A stretch of DNA of 64,000 nucleotides from Anticarsia gemmatalis. Taxonomy: Eukaryota; Arthropoda; Insecta; Lepidoptera; Erebidae. The notes below the pieces were generated by a model. That model ran no database searches and had not been told where the DNA came from. It saw only the letters and a list, made by a program, of their open reading frames with translations. A program made the translations under genes and the position numbers. Within the stretch, counting starts at the first letter, position 1; the number at the start of each line of letters is the position of its first letter. The DNA lies in NCBI RefSeq assembly GCF_050436995.1, contig NC_134757.1:3546501-3610500 (forward strand), in the 5' to 3' direction. Shown here one piece after another: positions 48,701 to 57,900 of the stretch.

Positions 48701-51700
48701 GTTTAAGATCTATTTAGGTACCATTCCCTTAATTTTGGTGACTCTGGGTGTACAATTTTCAGACCAGGTAAGTAGTATTCAAGTAGGTATCTGAAGTGCT
48801 TACCTTCCACTCATTCTATCATCACTGGTAAGCTAGATAAAGTAGGTAAGTACCGATTATACCTATTGTAGGAGGTACAGTACCTATAGTCGTCTAAAAA
48901 TTTTAAGCCCTAAGTATAATTTTCAATAAACTTAAAATATTCTTAAATAGACTTAAAACAAACTAATTCATTTTTCAACATTATCCAAATACTCTTTAAT
49001 ATGATCATAGCACGAAGAAGAAATGCGCAGTTTCTGTCGCCCGAAGCAGCTGGAGGTGGAAATGTACTGGAGCAAGTTACGTGAGGTTTACAACACATAC
49101 TTGGAGGAGCACAACCCTATCATGAACCACTATCAAAGCTTACGAGAGAAAGACAACTTCTACCAGAAAGAAATAGCAAGGAACGACCTGCAGATTCAAA
49201 TAGCTACGGTAATACATGATAACCTACCCTTAAATATATCTACATAATTTATTAAAAGTTCTAGGATTTTTACATCGTCATAATATTATATTTATATAAT
49301 TATGTGACTGACATATGCCCGGTTTCTGAGGTACCTACATTTCGCGGTAGTTTATCTAACCAATAGCGTTTTTTTATGTGAGTTTATATCCGGGGGATAA
49401 ACAATCTTGGCATTAAAACTCTTAAAATATATTGGAAAAAGCTACACGTAATCAAACAATATGTAATTGGAATATATTATAAATTGTCGATAAATAATTT
49501 GAGGGATTTTAACTACCTACTAATATTACTTGAACATATATTTTAAGTGCAAGTACGACTAAGTATTATGTAAGTTTTGCGCGTCGACTGAACTATTCAA
49601 TCATTTCGGTCAAAATATCTCGAGACAGGATATTGGGGTAGATTAATTATATTTAGAGGCGCCCGTAGCCAGTTACGCTCACCGGTCGGTAAACGATCTG
49701 TGGGTTAAGCAAACCTTGGCGCGGTCATTCCATAGATGGGTGACCGCATAGTGATATTTGAACAGGGCGTCTCCGTGCTTCGGAGGGCACGTAAAAAGTC
49801 GGTCCCGGTTGATGTCAATTAAGATAACAGTCGTTAAGCCACGTCAAAGGCCTTCGGGCGGCTAGAACAACTTTGACACTAGGTTGACCACTAACCATAC
49901 GACACGAAGACGAAGATTATATTTAGGTAATAATATCTATATATTATTATACACAATTATTTATATAATTAAGTATATATTTGACCTTCCTAAAGGAAAC
50001 TAAAGTTTGAAGGTCCTGTTAATTGATTCCAACACAAATAAGGAAGTAAATTCAATGCATTGTGATCTAATTATGTATTAACCGTGGCGAAACAAAATTC
50101 ACATGGTATGGGTGGTGACCATTGTGCTATACCTAAGTAGGTACCGACCTATTTTGTTTACCGATCATCCAAATTCGTTTTATGTGCCATTTGCTTGTTT
50201 TAACTCTAGTAGGTACCTACTGATAACTTAGAAAAATGTTGCTTAAAACAAAAAAAATATGATAATTTACCTACCACAACGTATAATTAAGTAACAGTAT
50301 GTTGCCCACTTACAATATGGACGGCCTCTGTGGCACAGTAGTTAACCACTACCAATGTATCGGGTGGTCGTGAGTTCGATTCCCACACTGGGTTTGGTTG
50401 TACGTTGTGTCCATTGTTTGTAGGTTTGTTAAAGTCCCTGCGACACAAGAGATATTCTTAGTGCGGGAGGTGTCCCTTTAAAATAAAAAATAGTAGGTAC
50501 GATGTATGAGTTATTTCTTACAGAGAAAAGTAATTTCTAGGTGTGTATTTCAATCGTTTATGCCGATAGGAAAACCTTCAAAACTTGCAACATGAATGGC
50601 AGAAAACGACCAGTATCACTGCAGACAAGTTGAAACGAATGGCGCAGCGGAAGGAGGAACTGTCTAGAAAATACCTTCAGTTGAAGAAAGACGCCAAAGC
50701 TGAGCGAATAAAGAGCAGCCAACAACTTGCCGTCATGGTTAATGCTAGCCAAGATGCTATACAGGTACCAAAATAACTTTTGTAGGTTTTAGTTTTTAAT
50801 TAAGTTATTCAGACATTCATAGCCACATCGCAGATGTTTGGAATCAAAATTCCGCATCAGCATCCGTGGATTTCTAAAAGTCGGCATCCGCAACCATCCA
50901 AGTCTGAAGTCTGAAGATATCAAACCACTTAACGCAGTAAAAATCTGAAGTAGGTAGGTAAAGCACGGCGGCAACTGTCGTGTTAACTTACAGTAACAAA
51001 TACTTTTTCAGCGTCTTCAAGCAGTAAAAGACAAATTAAATAAAGTTTTGCAAATGGCGGAAATATGCAGCAAGTACGAACATGAAGGTGACCAGCTACT
51101 CAAAAATATCAGTATTGAAATGGATCCTTTAGATTTTGATAACCTGGATAAAGATATGATCGTAAGTATACTTATTTTAAAATTGACACGTAGGTACATA
51201 AGCACCAAGTAGGTCCCTACCTATATTTTATAACATCATCATCTAGGTGAGTAGACATATAAAGAGACCCTCGTTACCCTGCTGCACCGTTAGTTTATAT
51301 ACCTACGCCATATGTCTTCCAGAAATTAACAAACACTAAGCGCTTTATCCGACCCAGGATTCGAATCTTGAGGTGTTAGGTATTACTTGTTTAGACCACA
51401 GAAAGTAAATAGAATATCCTAGCTTTAATTTAAACTCTATTGCATGCTCTGGGTCCGTTTTTTACTTTCTAATTAAAAAAAACATTAACGCACTCTGTTA
51501 CCTTCTAGAACGAATGCAAAGAGTATAGCAAGATGGACAAATTTCTCCTAAAAGTGAACAGAGCTAAGGTTCAGACGATGTGCCTAAAGACCGAGAAGGC
51601 AAAGTTGGTGAGAGAGAACGTGCAACTGAAACATTACATCAAGCGGTATTTGACCGACCTGGCGCTGCGAGGGAAGGACCGCCCTCTAAGCATGAGAATA

Positions 51701-52228
51701 CGCTCTGAAGTGCAGAAGATTGACTCTAAGATTCTGTATGTAGCGTATTTGTTACCTTATTTATTATTTTACTATTAACTAAAACTTTACCCCTTCCTGG
51801 TTCGGAAAGAGTCCTGCCTAGCAGTGGAACAATCGTGGATTTAAAAAAAGAAAAAATATATGAACTGCAACATTATCCATACTAACTGTTTTTTTATGTA
51901 TATAAACCCTCTATTGCTTAGGATATTGCAACAACAGACTTATCATAATATTTAGGCATTAACCAGACTGGACACAATATATTTATGGACAACACTAATT
52001 ATAATAATTGTTATCAGCTGCGGCACATACACTGAACCACTGCACCAACGTCAATACGACAAATTACATATCTTGTTTGTATCCAGGAACCGTCCAGTGA
52101 CGTGCATAGAAGGAGCACTTTCCAATGCTGTACAGCATGAGAAACGCATCAAAGGTTTCGAGCAACGCCAAAAGAGCCTGGAAATTAAGGCCTACCCTCG
52201 CATGCAGTGTTGGATGCAATCAGCATAA
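42701..52228 (+). CDS. DRC2: Dynein regulatory complex subunit 2 (CCDC65)
   Basis: Nine coding exons: 42701-42835, 43081-43194, 43483-43621, 44066-44289, 49011-49208, 50570-50764, 51012-51161, 51509-51735, 52087-52228. All are GT-AG and frame-continuous, giving 507 aa (human CCDC65 has 484). The N-terminus MTKKGKVNKLARMSDEERAR and the block NTAKINQEWRFILRKIKCKQ match the family, as does the central LNKVLQMAEICSKYE. Almost the whole protein is predicted coiled coil. DRC2 forms a heterodimer with DRC1 that anchors the N-DRC base plate on the A-tubule (family knowledge). It is divergent from DRC10, another subunit of the same complex, and its fourth intron hosts the odorant-binding gene. An AATAAA lies at 52354-52359. 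A tRNA-SINE sits about 80 bp before exon 6. Confidence 0.9.
44380..44646 (+). mobile_element. Lep1-related Helitron with a different 5' half
   Basis: Located in DRC2 intron 4. The 5' part (TCCATATTAATATTATAAAT, then a GTCT repeat) differs from the other copies. The 3' half (AAAAACGGGGAAAA, GGTTAGCTAG) is standard. Confidence 0.65.
44860..47686 (-). CDS. Odorant-binding protein, Obp59a/GOBP71-like, with long insertion
   Basis: Exons in transcript order: 47686-47630, 47350-46901, 46657-46424, 45420-45294, 44963-44860, giving 323 aa. Residues 1-19 are a signal peptide (MSLTTYYMFMLCFFVLECY). The classic six cysteines are C41, C236-x3-C240, C283 and C296-x8-C305. An extra pair, C23 and C314, could form an additional disulfide. 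Between C41 and C236 lies about 190 residues of hydrophilic low complexity: repeated DRMGN/DRMGSS units, then a Tyr/Ser/Asn/Arg-rich part. Ordinary insect OBPs are 120-150 aa. OBPs carry small hydrophobic ligands in sensillum lymph; the Obp59a group is linked to humidity sensing in Drosophila. Assignment to that subgroup rests on memory of the LNCKSDGGPKE start and the length, so it is less sure than the fold. The gene lies wholly within DRC2 intron 4, antisense. Confidence 0.78.
45552..45814 (+). mobile_element. Lep1-type Helitron in DRC2 intron 4 / OBP intron 3
   Basis: Has TATTATAAAGCTGAAGAG, a short GTTT stretch and the TATCAGCTAG end. It lies just upstream (plus coordinates) of OBP exon 4. 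Confidence 0.65.
46125..46383 (+). mobile_element. Second tRNA-like SINE family, in an OBP intron
   Basis: TGCCTCCCTAACGCGGTCGG head, B-box GGTTCGATTCC and a tail TTGACCTAAATGAATAAATG. A 3'-only piece of the same family is at about 25524-25596. It ends about 40 bases from OBP exon 3. Confidence 0.6.
49318..49398. mobile_element. Foldback element, CCCGGTTTCTGAG family, copy 2
   Basis: CCCGGTTTCTGAG, then GGTAGTTTATCTAACCAATA, ending TATCCGGGGGATAA; follows DRC2 exon 5. Confidence 0.45.
49657..49915 (+). mobile_element. 5S rRNA-like SINE with target-site duplication
   Basis: The segment 49701-49747 (GTTAAGC, GCGGTCAT, AGATGGGTGACCGC) mirrors the internal promoter and 3' half of 5S rRNA. The rest is a unique body with GGGCACGTAAAAAGTCGG. 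The identical 11-mer ATTATATTTAG lies at 49646-49656 and 49916-49926. Confidence 0.65.
50330..50492 (+). mobile_element. tRNA-derived SINE with internal deletion, before DRC2 exon 6
   Basis: GACGGCCTCTGTGGCACAGT head, B box GAGTTCGATTCCCAC, then a deletion joining straight to GGTTTGGTTGTACGTTGTGT. It ends about 80 bases before the acceptor of exon 6. Confidence 0.68.
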
Positions 52229-52353
52229 ACAGCATGAAATGTTAATTTGAAGGCACCCAATACTTTTTAACAGCATTTATGGGTATTAATATGTATGTAT
52301 TAAAAATGTACTATATTTAAGGCAACTTTAATGTGTCATGTTTAGGAAAATGA

Positions 52354-52359
52354 AATAAA
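52354..52359 (+). terminator. Poly(A) signal of DRC2
   Basis: AATAAA, 126 bases after the stop codon, followed by A-rich sequence. It is the first such signal downstream. Confidence 0.6.
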
Positions 52360-52581
52360 ACAAAATAATAACTGTAAACATTTTATTATTCTTATCATCA
52401 TACCCTGCTCGGACTGGATTAACTTACAACAGTAATGTATGTTTTAATAGTAAACATATTTGGTTGCAATTAGCATGGCTAAATTAAGGAATAAAGGAAA
52501 CTTATACAAGGTTACCAAAGTTACATAGCGAGGTTTCCCTACAGATTGTAGTATGAAAATAATTATGCTGATACATTGGAC

Positions 52582-53183
52582 TACCGTAAAACGGGGTGAA
52601 TAGAAACAATTTTCAACTTTGTCCTAAAAGTAGCGAATAGCTTGTTATTTTTATTGTCAGGTTGTTTTATATCATGTCCGGCGCCATGAAGAAAGAGTTA
52701 AAACCATATTTGTCCAAAAATATGCATAGTTTTACGATATTTCATTAAAAAAATGGTCAATTTCTATTCACCCAGCGATAGGGGTGAATCGAAACGACCA
52801 AAGGGGTGAATGGAAAAATTGTGTTTTAAAATGTTTTTTCAGTTAACAATATTGTATCTTTATAGATAAATATACATCTAAAGAGATAAACACTCCAAAC
52901 AACTCATTAGAAAAGAAATTCCACTTTAAATCCAAAGTTTTGAAAAAAATGTATGGACCATTAAGGCATTCAAGGACGGTTGACTTTGAAGCAATTTTTT
53001 GGGTATAAATATCAATTTAAACATTTAAACAATTATGACACCGCAGAGAAGTAATATCGACGTGTAATCATTTCAAATTTGAACAAAATTCTTAAACGAG
53101 GAGTACTCAAACATTGGGCTTGAAAACTTTCCTGATTTTTTTTCTATTCACCCCGCGAATTCTATTCACCCCGTTTTACGGTA
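52582..53183. mobile_element. 602-bp element with 24-bp perfect terminal inverted repeats
   Basis: Left end TACCGTAAAACGGGGTGAAT (plus AGAA); the right end is its exact complement over 24 bases. Shorter copies of GGGGTGAAT lie inside in both directions (near 52765-52810 and 53142-53160). No ORF. Confidence 0.7.
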
Positions 53184-53371
53184 TTTAGTAAGATTTTCTT
53201 ATAATGACAGCCTTTGCTAACCAAGAAAAAACAAAAAACATTTCACAACTTTCAAGAGCATTTTTAAAGAAATAGGCCAAATTTAGGACATAGTGGAATG
53301 CTTAAATTATTGTTCACAATATGTTGGCACTTGGGTGTATTTAATACGTTAATACAAGCTATATCACTTTA

Positions 53372-53767
53372 CTAGTCCTCCATGGCATCTCCCAAGTTCC
53401 ATGGGTCATCGAGGGCAACAAGAAACTTCGCTAGCGTTTCATGTCCTACCGTATCAATATTCTTCGTCATTTCTTCACTGAATGGAACATAATCCTCGCA
53501 TAATACACTGTTACCCTGCGACTGACCATGAATCTCAAACCATCCTCCTAATGTTGATTCGCTCAAAGGTTTCTTTAACTTTATAAGTACCTCCTTGCCG
53601 TCAAGAGTTTTAATGTAAAATCCCTCATTGGCTTCTTTGGTTACTTTGCCCCATAATGTCACTTTCGCGCCATTACTTTTTTGAGACAGGTTACTACCGG
53701 TAACGTACGGGACATATTCGTTGTTGTCTGGGAACTGGCTGTCTTCAAAATCGTCGCGATCTCCCAT
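53372..53767 (-). CDS. RPA3: Replication protein A 14 kDa subunit-like
   Basis: A single exon of 131 aa (human RPA14 has 121) with ATG at 53767 and TAG at 53372. A short acidic leader (MGDRDDFEDSQFPDNNEY) precedes one OB-fold: LWGKVTKEANEGFYIKTLDG, then IKLKKPLSES, GGWFEIHGQSQGNSVLCEDY, and a C-terminal helix NIDTVGHETLAKFL. RPA3 is the small structural subunit of the single-stranded-DNA-binding RPA trimer in replication and repair. The trimerisation helix is in place. The gene is convergent with DRC2 and tandem with Prp8. A possible poly(A) signal ATTAAA lies about 27 bases past the stop. Being intronless in an intron-rich window, it could be a retrocopy, but it is intact and lacks an obvious poly(A) tail. 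Confidence 0.8.
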   Translation of the reverse strand: MGDRDDFEDSQFPDNNEYVPYVTGSNLSQKSNGAKVTLWGKVTKEANEGFYIKTLDGKEVLIKLKKPLSESTLGGWFEIHGQSQGNSVLCEDYVPFSEEMTKNIDTVGHETLAKFLVALDDPWNLGDAMED

Positions 53768-54315
53768 TTTGGTATATTGTTATTTAATTAATATAAGTAT
53801 ATTTAGCACGTCGTAACAGTTATATGTTAAGATACAAACTAAACGGCTTTGGCTCGAAATATACAAAATCAGAAACTTTCAATGAGCCGGTAATTCTGAC
53901 ACTGACTGACATTATTTGACAGATTTGACAGTAGCAGTTAATTGCTTTTAAGTTCGGTTCTGAAATTAAACATACCTAGGATGAAATGTTTAAGAAATAA
54001 TATTATTTATTATCTATATATATAATTATTATTTTTCGTTACATATCGTTTTAAATATTTGATTCTTGTTTGGCACAATTTATTTAATAATTCATTCTTA
54101 AGATACATAAAATGCTCTACGAAAAAAAAAACATGGAGTTACTGACCTACTAGAAGGATGGTAAGGATATGGATATATTATTATGGTTTGGATGCTAAGG
54201 ATGGTATTTCTATAGCTACCTATTTCATACAGCGCATAGGAAACGGATTTAACGAGAAAGTAACAAGTAGAACAGTAATGCTTAATACACATCCTAGTTT
54301 TGTATTTATATGTAA

Positions 54316-54430
54316 CTAGCTGACCCGCGCAACTTCGCTTGCGTCACATAAGAGAGAATGGGTCAGAACTTTCCACGTTTTTGTAACACTTTATACTGTT
54401 ACTCTGCTCCTATTGGTCGTGATGATATAA
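54316..54430 (-). mobile_element. Lep1-type Helitron 3' fragment, inverted
   Basis: The plus strand begins CTAGCTGACCCGCGCAACTT, the complement of the family's 3' end. Repeat-like sequence continues to about 54700 but does not match the rest of the element. Confidence 0.55.
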
Positions 54431-54803
54431 AATATGCTTTTTTTCACGAAAAATGTTTCAAAATTATTTATATCTCTTATAACGAAGTCGCGCTAAGACA
54501 TATCCGCCATTAAAACAGTTGCCATGACAACGGAATTTTGTTAATTCAATGTCATTATAATATTGATTATTCGCGACTTCGTTCGCCACCTGACTTTTCC
54601 CGGGAAATACGTCATTTTCCCGGGGTAAAAAGAAGCCTATGTCCTTTCTGTCGGGTATCAAAATATCTCCATACCAAATTTCATAAAATACAATCTACCT
54701 ATATGCAATTCCTCTGGAATTTAGTTCAGCTGTCTGATAATTTTGTATAGGTATTCAAGGGATTGCTGTCAATGCATGATCGAAATAAAACCATGTTAGC
54801 AAA

Positions 54804-54820
54804 TTTATTAAATGTTTATT
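54804..54820 (-). terminator. Two AATAAA signals after the Prp8 stop
   Basis: Minus-strand AATAAA occurs at 54809-54804 and 54820-54815, about 130-145 bases past the TAG at 54949. They are the first such signals. Confidence 0.55.
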
Positions 54821-54948
54821 CTCACTTATTTACAATAATTCCCTTACATGCTAAAACAAACAGAAACCACGCATCCTCGCTACAAAACACGTCACGTTGA
54901 CATCTTTAGTAACGAGCCTGTGTACATGAAGGGTGTTATTCAAAATGT

Positions 54949-57900
54949 CTACGCGAACAAGTCTTCTCTGTCAGCGGCGAGTGTTGGCGCGGCGGCGTCT
55001 TCCATCGCTGCGAAGTTCATGAAATGCGCAGGTCGGTGCACCTCGTGGTAGAACTCACGAGGATTGCCTAACTGAACGCCATATTTCATGTTTGGATCGT
55101 GACGAACACCTGGTGAAAAAATTGAAAATATTTAGTGATATATCGTGCTTTGACAGGGTCTTTATTGATATCATTTAGCTCACACATCTTGTGGAATAGG
55201 ATACGTTTAGAATTACGTACTGTGAATGTATACAGCAGTAAAAGTTTCTTACCCATGAAATTATAATTCCAGCTCCCCTGTGAAGGCACCATGAAGTATC
55301 CTAAGAATCGGTCAGACAGCAACATCTGTACCCTTTCGTAATGACTAGGGAGGTATCCCTTAGGATTGTTGCCCCTATCCGTGTTGCGAGCACCCCATTC
55401 GTAGCCGCTAGGCGTCAGTTTGTACGCAGTCAGGGAACAGGAACCCGGGGTGAATGAGCAAGTAATGATGATGGTCTTTTCGCCATCCCACGATGGGTTT
55501 TCAGCCATTATCTTCGCGTGAGTCGTGATATCCTGGAAGAAGAATGTAATTGTAGATTATTAAAAATATCAAAAGAAAAGGATGTAGAATATAAAAAAAT
55601 ATATTCAATGTGGCGAAATGCTTGTATAAGGAGTTCTTGGGTAAAAGAACCATGTCAATTTTATTGAAAATTTCAAGACACACTGGACACTGATTTGTGA
55701 TGTAAAGCGGTGGTCACCTGCGGCGAGAGCTGCGGCAGCTCGTTGGGCTGCGTGTGCATCCAGCCGAGCGGCTGCAGGTGCTGCAGCGCGGGGTGCTTGG
55801 GCAGGTGGCGCGGCAGGTGCACCTGCTGGTGCGTGCCCCACTGCGGCGCCACCACGGCGCACTGCACCTCGCGCACCATCGGGTTGTCCGCCGGAGACGT
55901 GCCGTACAGGTAGCACGCGATCTAAACATATCAGTTTTATATTTACTTCTGAACACGAATAATACACGAATAAGCACGACAAGTGCCGCTTACGTTAAAT
56001 AAAGAAAAGATAATAGAGAACATTTCTACATATGAATGTATGAATGTATTTATGCACTATGTTACTATCGTTGACACGACAGAAGAATATAGAAAAAAAA
56101 TTATACTATATCGATTTTATATTTTTTCTGATTATATTCACTACAATACCGATTTGCTTGGTGAATTACCCTAATAATATAGATAAATAACTATAGTAAC
56201 TAACCTGTGCTCTCAAATCAGAAATGGTGACGAACTTCTTGAGCAAGTTCTTGGGCAGGATGTAAGTGTAGCCGCTCTCCTTGATGTCGTCTGAACTAAC
56301 GTAAATGTGGTTCGTACGCAGATGGAGATTTGTTGCTGAGATCGCACGCACACGCCATTCCGTCTTGGAGCTAAGATACAGAAATATAGGTTTAAATTGT
56401 GATATCATATTGTTTGATTGATTTTATTATTTTTATCTACTACAAGACAGAGAACATGTCTTCAACAGAATAAGCTAAAACAATATTATACTTTTCTATT
56501 TACTTATGGTTATTCGTGCATGCAATACATGTTCTCATTATTGCACAACACAATAGATTAATACAAATTGATGTTGTTACCTGAAGGTCTGCGACTCATA
56601 GTTGCTAGTGGTGGACGTGATGATCTCATCACCGTGTTTGTTAACCGTCCTGGTGGTAGTGGCCGTGAGTTGCGACTGCTCCTTGCTCTGCTTCTCGATC
56701 TCGGCGATCTGTTGACGCTGAGCAGACGGCGCGGATATCTCCATACCCAAGATGATGTCGCGGATCTCTGATTGTGTGAGCGACGCCACGTTCACGCTAG
56801 AAGGATTATTTCGTTACATTACTGGTGTTTTATAATATAGCTTTTCGCTTCGTCCGCGTGGTTCGTGACTTAGGACAGACTTTTCACACAAACTTTCAGT
56901 CCTTATTTTATCCCCTTGGGGGTAGAATTGATCAAAATCTTTTCCAAGCGGATGCCTACGTCATAACGTCTACCTGCATTCCAAATTTCAGCCCGATCCA
57001 TCCAGTGATTTGAGCAGTGCGTTGATAGATCGCTATGTCAGTCTGTCGGTCAGTCAGTCACTTTTGAGTTACATAATATATTTTGATGAAAAAATGAGAG
57101 CAAAAGCTAGTGATATTAACGTTATGTCAGCAATTGTTAATGTTTATAGGTTCAAAATCATCGCTTACTTGTTCTTCTTGCCATAATCAGCGAGGATAAG
57201 GTCTTTGAGTTGCACTTCCACCTTGATCCAGTCGTCATCGGACAGTGTGGGCCAGATGTGGTGAGGCTCTGTTAGCGTCGTCTTGTCGGGCTTCAGTAGT
57301 ACCTTCGTGCGTTCCGTGTTCACGTGGAGTGCGCGCAGGATTAGGATCAGACGACTGAACGCCTAAGTTACGCCGAACGAAAAAGTTAGATTAATATTTA
57401 TTGTGAAGGCAAATTCCCGAAAAATATGATAAAGAAGAGGGGGAATAAGATTTTGACAGAGATAAATAATCACAGAGATAGTTGGTTTAATCGGTTTTTT
57501 ATTAAACCTACTATAGCTCACTAGTTCTTGTTTACATGCTGTCCCCTAAATGAATTCTGTTTATAGGCAGTGCAACAGATATAAATCAAGGAAGTGCTAT
57601 TAATCCTACTAAAGTTAGTTTGTGATTTATTTGTTGATATGATCAGTTAGCGTATTATCAGACGTACGGCACGTTGCGTCAATGCGATCAGCAAGCACAA
57701 CGTGTTCGCACGTCTCCAGAGCACAGGGCATCTCTGGTTTCAGGACCCCTACGCGATTCATCACTTCATATCTTGAAATTGATACTCTCATCAACGTTAG
57801 ACTTAACATTGTTCACAATCCTTTTAACACTTCCAAGTAACCGTAAAGGGGCTTGTGGTGTTATGTTTATTGTAAGTCCATTCTATAATACAATGGGTGG

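Larger units (their letters stand above)
53768..54948. other. Interval between the RPA3 start and Prp8 3' end
   Basis: Holds the RPA3 promoter, AT-rich DNA, an inverted Helitron piece (about 54316-54430, with related sequence to 54700) and the Prp8 3'UTR. No coding exon seen. Confidence 0.5.

Noticed and set aside
49701..49747. 5S rRNA gene
   Set aside because: Only part of the 5S sequence is recognisable, with substitutions, inside an element flanked by a target duplication.
55714..56002. Open frames on both strands over the GC-rich Prp8 exon
   Set aside because: Shadows of the real minus-strand Prp8 frame ([14 protein letters not shown]...).
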